A stretch of DNA of 64,000 nucleotides. It comes from Rhizophagus clarus (Eukaryota > Glomeromycota > Glomeromycetes > Glomerales > Glomeraceae). The stretch's first letter is position 1. Each line of letters begins with the position of its first letter. Below the pieces are notes generated by a model, which saw nothing but the letters and a program-made list of their open reading frames with translations, was not told the origin of the DNA and searched no databases. This document shows, in pieces, positions 47,340-59,403 of the stretch. A program made the position numbers and the translations under genes. The stretch is from the NCBI GenBank assembly GCA_015698045.1, contig BLAL01000011.1, positions 746,501-810,500 of the forward strand, written 5' to 3'.

Positions 47340-47543
47340 ATGCGAAAAAATTATCACAAATTTTGTGGCTATCTAAGCCAATCATTTAAGAAAGAGATAA
47401 TTAACCTATACCGGTTAAGATCTAGTGAAAATCTTCAAATACGTGAAGTCGTGAATTGTAATTTAAAGTCATTAATTCAATATAGAACGATATATGATGC
47501 TTACTTCTTTTCTACACCATTTAATGATGGTATTTATACCTGA
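47340..47543 (+). CDS. Possible small protein, 67 residues, unidentified
   Basis: It runs from a true ATG (47340) to TGA (47543). The product is basic (MRKNYHKFCGYLSQSFKKEI start), with balanced composition rather than the I/F/Y/K-only bias of random frames here, and ends STPFNDGIYT. No signal peptide, membrane helix or domain is recognised and no splice site needs it. It may be a real small gene, an exon remnant or chance. Confidence 0.2.
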   Translation: MRKNYHKFCGYLSQSFKKEIINLYRLRSSENLQIREVVNCNLKSLIQYRTIYDAYFFSTPFNDGIYT

Positions 47544-49984
47544 CATCTTTTATTGGAAAAACTACTTTGTGTATTTCTTTTACACCAAAAGATTTATAGC
47601 GTAGAAACGTATAATTGTATAATTCGTAATATGTTTGGCATAACACATGGGTTCATTTTATTTTAAAATAACAAACCTATAATAACATTGATTAGAATTC
47701 ATCAAACTTTGCAAAAAAATTATGTTATAAAATATCGTACTTTATGTTAGTTATTTAATCAATTCGGTTGAACATGATTCTATATTTTACTATAGGCTCA
47801 AAGTTTGTAATTGGCTTAATTTATTGCACGTTAATTATTGTAATATTGCATCATTATAGAGCAACTTTTACTAGTTGTAGACTTACTAAATTTATTTTAT
47901 GCATAGCGAGATTTTGTGTAAATATACATGCATACAAATTATATATTATAAATTGGTTATAAATAGAAAACTTTGATTATTATATATAATAATTACTAAT
48001 AGTGAATGAATGTATATTAAAATTTTCCGGAAATCTAAGGCTTTATCCGATAAATGATAAATCAAACGTATTTTAACATATGATCGGCGATCATCGGCTC
48101 GAAAACTAATTACATAACCTGGTAAGTAAATGATCTACGTCATTATGCATGTACGCCGCACATTATTAATTAATTATTACTAAAATGATAATTTTTAGCA
48201 ACTATAACAATTATAAATAATGCTTTAATTTTCGACACGTAATAGATATACAAATTTATAAGCTTTATTACGTGAACGAAACCTTGGCCATACAAGTTTT
48301 TATTTTTATGGAACAAGAAACAATTCGTTTCAATTGGTATGTTTTTACTCTGAAAAATAATGATAAAGGTAACCGTTATGATGATAATTAAAAATTGTTT
48401 CATGTTACTTACTGGACAATTATTACTAATAGTATCATGAATCAAAATTTTTACGACCGTCGGTAAATTGAATTGACATTCATAATAATATATGTAATCA
48501 TAGTTGTTTTTTTTAATTAAATAAAAAAAAATCTTAATGAGCGAAGATAAAAAAGAAAAAGAAAAAGAAAAAAGAAAGTTTTGACTTTGCCAAAATTTTA
48601 CTTCCCATACATATTCATAAAAGAAAAATATATAGAGATGAAAGGAATTAATAATAATAAGGGAGGAAGGATAATTCTTATTGTTTCTTTCGTGTCCTTT
48701 CTATTCAAGTGGGAAAGTGAAAAAAGGTAAAAAAAAAAAAAGCGTGGGAAATTGATCTTTCAAGGTCTCTCGATAGTTAATCATAATTCATAATAAAGAC
48801 AAATTTGCATAAAAAATAATTTTGTTACTTAAGATAGATGCATAAATACCCTATTAAACTTAAAATTCGTGTGAAGAAAAAGGTTCAAGAATTAACGTTC
48901 ACATGACCTCCATATGATAGAGACATTAAATCCGATTAAGACGAGAATATTAACATGTCGAACGAAGATACGATAAAATTTACGAAAAAATTTTCGTAAT
49001 CATACGAGATTTTTTAAACGTCGATCGTGTTCATTGATTGATTTACGATTTATTTATTATCAACCGATTGTTGATATTTTTACGAGTTTGGTGGAAATTA
49101 TCCACATAGCTATCTTGCTAATGGAATCTACATGTATTTATAGTTTGTTAAATATACGTTTATGACATTCTTTTTTAATTTGTTTATGCAATTTATTAGG
49201 ACTACTTGATTTACATGCAACAGTCGGAATTATTGTAAAAAAAAAAAAAAAAAAATTTAAATAATATTGTCATATTACGGTATTGTCCGTTTTCTCCGAG
49301 TTTAATGCATAAAAGTTTATCATTCTTCAACGCTTGTCCGCCTAAATAGAGGGTTTGCAGGTAAAAAAATTTTATCCACACGGGTTTTCTACAGGATTCC
49401 AGAGGATTCCGCGGAATTTTAAACAATAGCTGTAGAATCTTTTTTTTCTTTTTACCAAATGTATTTTTGTTTTTTATCACCCATATCAGGGATCTTATAC
49501 GTGGAATACAACGATGCGTTTAATATTCAAAAAAAAAACTTAAAACTGATGCGAATTATTATTTATTTGGAAAAAAGCAATTCTGCGATTCCGCTCCCCT
49601 TTTTTTGCTTTTTTTGTATAATTATTTCTTCGTTATAAGATTTAAAATTTTAATTAATTTTATATCGGGCAATTGCGAATCGCAATCCTGCTTTCGTATA
49701 TCTAAAGTGTCTATTGTTAGTTCATTTTTGGTTACACATTCTCCTTTATATTATTCCTATTGTTATAAAGCGCCCAATTGAATATTATTTTAAATTCGCG
49801 GTTTAGATCTTTTTTTTCATTAAGATCTTTTGTTTTTTTTTTTTGCTTATTAATGGCGCCAATTTACTCGTTTTAGTTAATTAAACATCATATTAAATTG
49901 TATTAAGAAAGATTATTTTTTTGCTTATTAATGACGCCAATTTGATGAAATTGTAGTAAATACATATAAGATATACAGAAAAAA
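47544..49984. other. Gene-free A+T-rich stretch
   Basis: Simple purine tracts at 48550-48590 and 48720-48745 and an A-tract at 49238-49255. No coding frame or element recognised. Confidence 0.4.
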
Positions 49985-50169
49985 GTAATTTATCGATCGG
50001 TCGATTTACCGACCCTTATTCGGCACATAACGTCACACTACTTACAAAAATAATCGGAGACGGAATTTTTCGTTGCATAAAATCCTATTTGTCACGTTAT
50101 TTGTCACGTGGTTTAATTTCTTAAAAATCGGGGGTCGATACATCGACCGACGACCGGTCGATAAATTAC
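49985..50169. mobile_element. 185-bp inverted-repeat mini-element
   Basis: GTAATTTATCGATCGGTCGA at 49985 is matched inverted at 50169 (arms about 20-30 bp, including TCGAYCGGTCG, with a second pairing block TTACCGACCC against GGGGTCGATA). The body has no frame. The GATCGGTCGA cores are themselves near-palindromic, so a hairpin rather than a transposon cannot be excluded. Confidence 0.5.
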
Positions 50170-52183
50170 AAAATCCATATATATGTACAGTCACTACAGT
50201 GTATATTTCCCATTATTAGATGACCACTATACTAACTACATTAAGAGATAATAATGTTTCTATTCATATTTTACTATTTATGGAATAATTTCGTTAGATA
50301 CATCCAATTCATAATATTTACTCTCTTTTAATCAACTCAATTTGATCCGAATTTTTTGTTTTAAAAATTGTAAATATTTATATTAGATTTTATGTGTTCT
50401 TCAAGTAATTTCGTTTAAATTAACATGTTGAAACAAATAATATTTTTAAAAATATATTTGAAACACTTAGTTCACCTCGGTTAACGTGTATTAGTTTATA
50501 CCTACCCGAATTATTCAACTTTACTTATGATAACTTTTATTAAAGAAGGATCTTAAACCATAAATTTTTTACGACTGCAACTATTATAATAGATCACGTG
50601 ATATTTAATTGGGACATTTTTTTTTGTGCATTTAATCTTTGAAAAATTTGTATACTAATTAATTGCATTTATTAAGAGCTTTATTGTTTTATTTGAACTT
50701 GTCGATTATTAAACAATGTGTTATAAAACTCATAATTCTATTAATAAAGGAAAAAAGCGTCTATGATGCAAATTCTAAAATGTTAAAATATCATAAATTC
50801 AGCAATATAAAAATATTAATAAATACAGGAATTAGGATATTGGTTTTATATTTGTGCAACAAAATATCGATTTTTTTTTAAAAAAATGAACTCGTTATAT
50901 TACAATTATTCAAATAAATAAATAAAGTTAGCGGATAATAACAAACAACTTTTTGGTAAGATGTCGTAAATATATTTATGCCATAAATATTTTTAAAAAA
51001 TTAAAAATTAAATCACAAGATCAAATGAAAGTTTTTTATCACTAATAGATTGTTAAATCAAAAAAGAAATTGTATAAAAAAAAAAAAATTTTTTTTTTTC
51101 ATAATTATTATTTACACGCTAGAATAAAATATTTTTTTTTTTTATTTGTATCCAAGAAAGATTTAAAAATAATTTTTTTTTTTTTTATCAATTTAGTTTA
51201 ACTTTAATTGTGTTAAAATAAAATTCATCACGTACGTGCTAATTTAAATGTGGATATTGAAAAAATTATGAAATGATTAAGTTAAGTTAATTTGTAACGA
51301 TACGTGATAGATATTGGCTAAACTATATTGGGATCAAAATAAAATGTCATTACATGGGATGTGTCAATTTCACGATTATTTTGATGACGATCACGAAATG
51401 ATAATGTTGGATTAATTTATAACGTAACGCGATAGATAAAAGTAATCCCGTGACCTTTGTATTTAACATTAGCTGATCGTTATCCCTTGTTCTCCAAAGA
51501 AAGTAACATATGAAAGAATTGGCGTTTATTTAGTAGTACCATCAAACTGAGCTATCCAAAATAAGTAATTATATGAAAGTAATGAGAATTTCTTTCATTC
51601 CTTTGTTAGCCACACTTCTAAAACTAATTTTCTCTGAGAATTCTCTGAGTCATAAATTGATTATCAGCTGACCATAATTCTACGAAAAATGTGGTCTTCA
51701 TTGCTCAATAATATTTATAGTTTTAACAATACTATGAATATGTGATCAAAAGACATATATATCTATGCAAAGTTTTTTGTACCATATGATCATTATGTAT
51801 ACGTTCGGCACTTCAGTTTATCATGATTTTACATTATATTTACAATGCTGAAAAATAATTGCAACTGTCCAAAATTTACAGGAATCTAGGAAATATATTT
51901 ATTTGAACGAATATAAACGCTTCCACATAGCGTTAAAGTAATAACACTTTTTAAATACATGAAAATACATTCAAATTTTTGATTTTTCTATCCCTCTCAC
52001 ATGCCCTACATATGATAATCAATCACTTAAATATATAATATGTATATAATAAGTAATCTTATCTATCATAAGCTTAACTTTTTTAAAATTTATCTTACTA
52101 TATGCTTACAATAATTATTTTAAAATCTATCTTATTATATGCTTACAATAATTACATTAAAATTCATAAGTAATAAAAATTTT
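50170..52183. other. Gene-free A+T-rich stretch
   Basis: No credible coding sequence; the frames at 50663-50881 and nearby have random composition. Confidence 0.4.
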
Positions 52184-52780
52184 CTAAATTGACGTATCAA
52201 AATTATTCATTTGGTTATTGAAAAATTGTTGCGGGTAGACAAATTGGCGAGTATAATCATTACTTCCATCAATGTTTGGACTATGAGGCATGACATTATC
52301 GAAATAGCTCTGATCATCAACCATTAAAGCTGCTTGCATCATGTTATTTTCGGCGTTTCCAAGACTTATATCTTCGTTAGAATTCGGTCTTTCATGAATA
52401 TGGGAGTAAAGAGGGAGAATCTGCTGTTGCAAATACAATTTAAGGTTGGATTTTTGATTAGAAGTTAATATATATTTGCGTTTCAAGTCTTCTATATCAA
52501 AATCTCTTCCATAAATTTCTTTATTCAATATATCGACGATCAAGGAATGCGATAATAATTTACATGTAACGTAATATTTTGCATCTGAAAACATGTAATC
52601 GCATTCATCTTCCAAGGAAATGAGATTTTCTTGTACAATCATTTTGTAAGTCACATGATAGAAGTTATTATCGTTCGGTGGTTGATAAAATAATCTAAGT
52701 TGTTCTTGTGTTGATTGATAGTTTTGTATAGGTTGAATTTCCGTCGCTTGAGTTAAAATTTGGTTTGCTGAGGCATTCAT
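52184..52780 (-). CDS. Twin YHxTC family protein with N/Q-rich tail (copy H)
   Basis: From the first in-frame ATG (52780) it encodes 198 residues. The first motif, LRLFYQPPNDNNFYHVTYKM, has Tyr in place of the first motif's Cys. The second, KYYVTCKLLSHSLIVDILNK then EIYGRDFD, is intact. LTSNQKSNLKLYLQQQILPL and an N/Q/M-rich tail (QQFFNNQMNNF) follow. The frame is open upstream through a CACAG acceptor-like site at 52803, in the right phase to be spliced to copy I, which ends 69 bases away. It may therefore be the second half of a two-domain gene rather than a separate gene. Function unknown. Confidence 0.75.
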   Translation of the reverse strand: MNASANQILTQATEIQPIQNYQSTQEQLRLFYQPPNDNNFYHVTYKMIVQENLISLEDECDYMFSDAKYYVTCKLLSHSLIVDILNKEIYGRDFDIEDLKRKYILTSNQKSNLKLYLQQQILPLYSHIHERPNSNEDISLGNAENNMMQAALMVDDQSYFDNVMPHSPNIDGSNDYTRQFVYPQQFFNNQMNNFDTSI

Positions 52781-52848
52781 ATCCACATTTCCTTGAGATT
52801 CCCTGTGATAAACAGTATAGAATGAATTTATTTTTTTGTTTATTTTTG

Positions 52849-53271
52849 TTATTTATTTTTGAACGTCAAATAAATTAGAAATATGAACCTCTTTAAAATC
52901 TGATTTTGTATAGAAGGAAGAGATTTCTTCAAACTTAACTCGAGATTGTATCTTTGATCCCAAGTCAATGTATATTTGCGCTTCAAATCACTCACGTCAA
53001 AATCCTTATCATAAATTTCCTTATTCAAAATATTCGCAACTAAAGAGTGCGATAATAATTTACATGTAACATGATATTTTACATTAGAACTTTGCTGATA
53101 AGTAAATTCGTAATCGTAATAATCTTCCCAGGAAACCGAATTTTGAATATAATTTTGCGAAGTCATTTTACAAGTTATGTGGTAAAAATTTTTGTCATCC
53201 GGTGGTTGATAGAATGATCTGAACTCAAATAAACCCATCGCTTGGTTTATTAAATCTAAATTGCGTGGCAT
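52849..53271 (-). CDS. Twin YHxTC family protein (copy I)
   Basis: From ATG 53271 (MPRNLDLINQ) it gives 140 residues if unspliced. Motif one is FRSFYQPPDDKNFYHITCKM; motif two is KYHVTCKLLSHSLVANILNK then EIYDKDFDVSDLKRK. It has a helix-like end (RYNLELSLKKSLPSIQNQI) and a short hydrophobic run before the stop. A possible intron, 52888-52803 (GTTCAT...CACAG, 86 nt), would skip that stop and join LKR to ESQGNVDMNA of copy H in frame, making one protein of about 330 residues with two domain copies. The donor is weak, so both models are kept. Confidence 0.7.
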   Translation of the reverse strand: MPRNLDLINQAMGLFEFRSFYQPPDDKNFYHITCKMTSQNYIQNSVSWEDYYDYEFTYQQSSNVKYHVTCKLLSHSLVANILNKEIYDKDFDVSDLKRKYTLTWDQRYNLELSLKKSLPSIQNQILKRFIFLIYLTFKNK

Positions 53272-53435
53272 GGTAAAAATGTTATTCACGTTTATCTGAG
53301 ATATTACAGGATTTCGTATAAATATAAAATAGATATATTAAATATTATTAAGTTGTTTGAGGTAACAAACCGCAAAAAACAAACGGAGCAAAAAAAAAAA
53401 AGGAAGTGGAGAAAAATACTCAACATATATGTGTG

Positions 53436-53456
<21 letters not shown>

Positions 53457-53490
<34 letters not shown>
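53457..53490. repeat. (TA)n plus T-tract microsatellite
   Basis: A TA dinucleotide run of about 20 bases from 53438 passes directly into about 30 T residues. Confidence 0.9.
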
Positions 53491-53491
<1 letters not shown>

Positions 53492-56400
53492 GCGTTTTAT
53501 AAATTGTAATTGCTGAGTGATATTGTGCTACGAAAAAAGTTTTATCGAAAATTTTTTTTTTTATATTTGTGTAAATGGCCCCAGGTACCTAAATCAATGA
53601 ATTTAAAATAGACCCCATTCAAAAAAAAAAAAAAAATTTTTTAAAGATGTCCAAATAATAAATAAAATGATAGTAAGTAACGGTAATGTTTAACGAAAAA
53701 TGTCCATAAATAAATTCAAAAAATATAATGAAAAAAAAAATTTTTTTTTTTAAATTCATATACTGATCGACGTTTTGTAGAGTGTCGATCAATAACGATG
53801 GTTCACTGTTCATTAATCATTTCTCTTATTAATAATAGACTGGATAAATTATTTTTTATATGAAACAATAAATCATACCTAATTGTTGCCATATTAGCAA
53901 CATTATTAGTTGTCATTTTAAAAATGATATTTTTTTATATATAATTTATTTTAGAGATTTGACAACGCTAAAATTTATTACATTATTTTTATATTGCTAC
54001 ATATGTCACAAAGCCAAATTATGCATTTACGTTAATCACGGTATATGCCGGTATGCAACGGTCTAAACTTGTAACTATGTGATTGGATCAAAAAATTAAA
54101 TCACGTGCATATACAAATCATCGCCTGGAACGAAAGTGCGGAAAGAATACCAGATGAATATCAAACAAACAATTAGAAGTCTTAAGAAGAGATTACGAGC
54201 GGAATTGCCAAATATATCATTTTCTGTGAAATGAAGAACCATAATTTTATGATTTTATCCTGGAAAAATAGTAACGGTCACGTAAAATTCCATTTGTCTG
54301 TACGCGTCGCGTAAACAAAAATAGTAATCAGCTTTCTAAAACATTATATGAATCGAATTAATTTTCATTTATTCAATTTCTAAAAAGAAAAATCAACTAC
54401 CTTATTTCACAAAATTTATTAATTATCATCATATTTCTCAAGTTTATGATTCATTATTTAACGGGCTCGAGATTCGCTGTGGTTTCCATCAATTCCTAAT
54501 TTAAAGATTTCTCATTATAACACAACGGAAATATTTTTCGAATATGTAATATGCATGTAAGTTATTTACGAACTATAAAAATAACAATCGAAAAAATTTT
54601 AATCAATACTAATCACTATTCACGAATTTAAAAAATCGAACTTTCATCTATTTAATGACGTTTGGTTTTTTCATAATCATTTTCCTTCTTGGATTAATAT
54701 AAATTTAAATAGTTTTCTAATTTTGATACAGATAAAGTTTATACTACTTACAATTGTTGACATAGCAGATTTTTTTTACTAACAAATTAGTTCAGATGAT
54801 TGACTAAGCGTTCGAGAAAACTCCAAATTCAGTTTGTTTGCCATTGCATCAATAAAGCAAGATAAGCAAAAATATCGATAGTGATGAAAAAAAAGTAAGA
54901 TAATATAAAATTACAGCATATGAATTAACTTGGGACATATACGCCGAAACGTAGTTTCATAATTTTTAGTTATCAAATCCCAAATCTCAAATTATTACCA
55001 AAAATAAGTATTCCTTGTACTTTTTTATTTTATTAAACAACTCTTCAACTTTCTTATTTTTTATTTGATATTTGTTTCAGACCTATACAATTATTAAATA
55101 TTCTAAATGATGATTCTTTAATTCAATTACAGTTTACAAATTACCGAACCTTAGTTTTTAGCGGCAGTTTGTGATTTGGACTAGTAATTGCCGAAAGGTA
55201 TTCCTATTTCGACATATAGCCGAAAAGTTTTGGTACCCAAGTTTATAGCAAAATATAGAGTGAGTTGGTCCATATCGGCGCCGTATACTTGTAGTAAGTA
55301 TCCTTCTTCACTTATTGTACATGTTGAATATTTTCCAATCAGTTATTTGATATGAAGGACAGAGAGTTGAAGTAAATATGAAGTATGAACGTACGTTGAT
55401 GAATTTTATTGAGATGTAATTATTTATAAAAAAGGGAATTGTTTTTCGACGTGTTTTTTAAACTCAATGTTCTGGTGGAAATCTCTTCGGTTATTATTCA
55501 ACTGATTTCTTTAGATATTTGTTCTCAACAATTCCTGAATGTAGCGACAAAGAATCTAATCAGATTAATATTTGATAAGAAGGTATTATTATAATTATAA
55601 TTGTAATAAAAAGTGGGAAATTTTTTTTTAAAAAAAAAAAAGAGAAAAAAAAATAGAAAAAAAGCATTTATTACATGTAGTTCACGTGATAAATTATGTA
55701 AAAAGTCTCATTTTCCGTTCGTATCAAATTAACACACTATTCTGAAAAAAATTATATTACTTATTAACTTCATTTTAATCAAATTTATTATCAAGTTGTA
55801 TTACAAAAATAACTAATGATGTTAACCGCATCTCAGCAGCTATGAATACAACTGAAGTCTGATACCACATTAGCGCGTCAAAAAAATTAATTTATTTTAA
55901 TATTTGTTATAAAAAATACAATTACATCAGATGAAATATAATATCCTATTATTTTGCTATCCATTATCAGGCGAGAAACAATTAATTTGTAGTAAACTTC
56001 GGTTATTTCTTGGCCAGGACCCTATTCTTGAAAAAATTTGTCATTATTTATAAACTATTTGAAAATGTTCTTTTCATATAGAACACGTTGAATGTATAAT
56101 TGGAAATATGTAAATTTCTAGATATCAGATATATATAATTATAACCAGACTAACAAAGTCAAAGTATAGCCGTCTGGCAATACTACTATCCTACCTAACT
56201 GAGCTTCTGAGACGGCTTAGGTCAAAATTTTTTAAACCACCATATTTTACATATCTATATTCGATAAAAATATTATCATGTGTATAGTGTATACAATAGA
56301 ATTATAATAAAATAAAACAGAATAAAGTAACTAAGCTAAAATTTACGCATTACATTTATGACACCATAAAAAATTATAAATCAAAACTGACTTGTAGCCT

Positions 56401-56650
56401 AGGAACAAGGGGTTTTATATACTTTTCTCTAAAGTGACCAACTAAGGACTTCTATTGCCTACTAATAACACCTAAGTTTGGCACAATTTCGGAAACAGAT
56501 TTCTTAATGATTATTATATTGGTCGAACTTAAATTTTATTTATGTATATGTTTATTTATTTTTAAAAACTTTTTATTTTATGAAAAAAATTTCATTTTAA
56601 TACACAATTTTACTAACTAGCACCCAATTATATAACATTCCTATATAGGT
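53491..56650. other. Mostly gene-free stretch with one coding-like patch
   Basis: The only coding-like patch is 54135-54315 on the + strand. One frame reads RKEYQMNIKQTIRSLKKRLR then AELPNISFSVK before a stop, and the next frame reads MKNHNFMILSWKNSNGHVKF. It could be the remnant of a small gene. Elsewhere only A+T-rich DNA and homopolymers are seen. Confidence 0.3.
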
Positions 56651-56660
56651 ATAGCCAAAC

Positions 56661-57330
56661 CTATCTTCTTAGTCTACCTCTACTATTATGGCCTTGTCCT
56701 CCCCGACGCCTAAGACCACCACTTGTAATAAAAGATGAGCCAATTGAGCCATGCCCATTATCACTCCAACCCAAAGTAACACATTCCCTCCTAGAACCCT
56801 TACTACATCTAATAACCCAATCCCTATCATGATGAAAATTACATATGTATCATATCATATGTCGACACCGCCATAGACCATTGGAGTCCTGTTTTTCACC
56901 AACCACAACATTGTATGAAGGTGGTTGGCTACTCCAACATCCTTGTCACACCAACAAAAGGCCTAGCCTGTGCGGCAACAGAACTAAGTGTAGTAAACGT
57001 ACCTACATTAACTGCAAAATAGCAAGTAAAAACGAGTTATGAGTATAATGTTTCGCGCACGAAAACCAAGTAGGCCCGTCGTCAAACCTTTGGAACCTCC
57101 AACCACCGTTGACCCATACCGAGTTGAACCAGATTCAAAGGTGGCTGAAGGATCCCTTTGGTCCCTTTTGGTAACTCTAAAAACCAAAGATTAACTTACC
57201 TCCAGTAATGTTGCAACTAATTTGACTTCGAAACATGTCTGAACTCGGTTTACACAAGCAACGGACTTTATTCTCCTGCTAACTCTAACCATTTGTTACC
57301 ACCAGTTATGTGTGTCATCAGATTCTTTGC
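56661..57330 (-). pseudogene. Relic gene in a G+C-richer island, unidentified
   Basis: This interval is visibly richer in G and C than its surroundings. The minus-strand frame 56849-56661 is open for 62 codons and includes DRDWVIRCSKGSRRECVTLG, WSDNGHGSIGSSFITS and an Arg/Gly-rich end (GGLRRRGGQGHNSRGRLRR) before the stop. Upstream on the same strand other open pieces read QPPSYNVVVGEKQDSNGLWR and, near 57200-57280, KVRCLCKPSSDMFRSQISCN. The pieces are separated by stops or shifts, so it is broken in a few places. No family recognised; the composition suggests a gene from a different source or under former selection. Confidence 0.35.
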
Positions 57331-58905
57331 AAAACTTAAGCGCGCTTTACAGATCAACTACTATATCAACATTTGTGATAAAAATAAAATATTTTTTTTT
57401 TAGAGAAAGAATTTAAAAATTATGAGGAATTGAGAAAATTCGAGCGTGTATATATATAACTTGTAAAAAGCTTTCTGTATACATCGTGACTAACAATGAA
57501 TTGTCGGATTAGTGGTATTTAATTTGTACGGAATTTGTTATTCAGAATTTGTACAGAATTTAATATGTTCCGCAGTAAACATATGACCTTATGATACAAT
57601 GAATTGAAGCGGTAAAATTGTGTCATAGGAGAATTTATGATAACAATTCATTTATGCGTTGTGTCCTTGTGTAAATGCAGTAAAGTATCAATATACAAAT
57701 CAGATACTAACGAAATTGATGATGAAAGTCATCAATGATACTACATTTTTAGTTGGAATAGCTTATTTCATTCATTGTGAACATTATTACAATTATAATT
57801 ACGTCTATTATATGACTGGCTTAAATTTTACAAAGGACTTTCAATAATTTCACAAATGTGCGGGTACCATACACTGGTGGCGCTTATTTTCGGGATGGGC
57901 TTCAGTTATTTTCTTTAATCACAGTATTTATTTCTTGTGATAAAATTTTGATAAATGAACATTTTTTAGTTTATCCGGAAATATTCAGCCATGTGCGTGG
58001 ATTGTGGAGATTTATTGTCTTTTATTTTTAAAACAAAGTAAAGTAAAAAGATAATCTTTGAGAGAATTCATGATAGAAACCTTTCAAATTATTATTATTA
58101 AGGTTTTTCAATCTAAAAGTGTTTCCATTGATTTATTAAACATTAAGCTTGTATGCTCGATAGTTATTCTATAATCACGTTTTGTTTCATGTATTTAATA
58201 TATCTATGGTTTTTGACGATATCAATTAAGTTAACGCGAATGTCACATGATTCATACTTGTTTATTCCATAAGAAAAACAAATCACATGTGATATTAGGA
58301 TGCGCATTTTATTACAGTTTAATACGATTAATCAAAAAAAAAAAAGCCAAAATGGAATAATGATCTATAAAATATTTTTCGCTTTATAATTGACGTACGT
58401 ATTTATGTACTTGCAAAAAGAAGATAACAAGGTTTCCTAGAAAATCGCTATTTCCTACTACTCAGTGATACTATATTCAGTTATCACTATTTGGTCGGTC
58501 TGTCGATCATTGAGGCCGATACGTTTCCGAACAAAAAATTTAATATATCACTTTAATCCTAAATAATAAAAAAAAAATTTTTTATAATAGAAAGAAAAAT
58601 TTTTTTTTTTTCGTCCTACAAACTGCCTAAAAAAACTTTTTAACAAATGCTTTATATAAATGAGGACTGCGCGTTTTCGTCGAGAAAAAAAGTACCGTAT
58701 ATGCTGAGTCCTTTTTTATTTTCGTACCTTCCCACTTTAAATTTATTAACTTAACGCGAACAATAATTTTTTCAAAAAATATCTTTCGTATTTTACTTGG
58801 CAGCTCTGTTACGCTAAATATTTTATTATTTTGAGTCTTTGCAATCGTTTGACCTTACTTCTTATTCAACGAAATTTCACGTCTCAAAAAAAAAAAAGAC
58901 AAAAC
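57331..58905. other. Intergenic stretch upstream of copy J
   Basis: No confident gene. A short frame at 57659-57847 has random-like composition. The segment 58560-58900 is the 5' flank of copy J, with A/T tracts and an A-tract directly before its ATG. Confidence 0.4.
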
Positions 58906-59403
58906 ATGGGCACCACACCACACAATTTGGATTTAGTGCAAGTTTTGCAGTTTACGGGATTTAGATTATTTTATCAACCTCCAAATGATATAAATTTTTA
59001 TCATGTTACTTGTGAAATGGTTTTTCAATCGGAAAACTCTGTTTCTTGTGACGAAGATGTTTTTGACTACGAGTTCTTTTTCCAAAACTATCATATTAAA
59101 TGCAAATTATTATCGCATTATTTGGTTGTAAATATGTTGAATAAGGAGGTTTATAATAGAAATTTCGATGCGAACGAGTTGAGAAGTAAACATTTATTAA
59201 CTTCTTATCAAAAATTAAATCTCGAACTGAATTTAAGGGAAGTTCTTCCTTTTTATCTTCATGTTCCAAATGGAAATACTGGGAGCAATATGATACAAAT
59301 GAATTCAACGTTTAATAACCAAAGTTATCTCAACAATAATATGATTGACAATAATTCCGTTTTTAATAATCAAATTACAAATGAAACTCTTCATCCACAA
59401 TAA
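58906..59403 (+). CDS. Twin YHxTC family protein with N-rich tail (copy J)
   Basis: 165 residues from ATG 58906 (MGTTPHNLDLVQVLQF); the frame is open further upstream but without ATG and across a poly-A tract. Motif one is FRLFYQPPNDINFYHVTCEM. Motif two is NYHIKCKLLSHYLVVNMLNK then EVYNRNFDANELRSK. In motif two the Thr of the TC pair is Lys, but both cysteines remain. It continues LTSYQKLNLELNLREVLPFY and an N-rich tail (FNNQSYLNNNMIDNN). It is closest to copies H and I in sequence and differs from the 19-26 kb subgroup. Predicted soluble; function unknown. Confidence 0.8.
   Translation: MGTTPHNLDLVQVLQFTGFRLFYQPPNDINFYHVTCEMVFQSENSVSCDEDVFDYEFFFQNYHIKCKLLSHYLVVNMLNKEVYNRNFDANELRSKHLLTSYQKLNLELNLREVLPFYLHVPNGNTGSNMIQMNSTFNNQSYLNNNMIDNNSVFNNQITNETLHPQ

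Noticed and set aside
57177-57199. GTAAGT...TTTTTAG interval that would join two open pieces in the G+C-richer island
   Set aside because: Only 23 nt long, below the usual minimum for a spliceosomal intron.
59096-59308. Minus-strand reading frame inside copy J
   Set aside because: It is the shadow of a well-supported family member on the plus strand.
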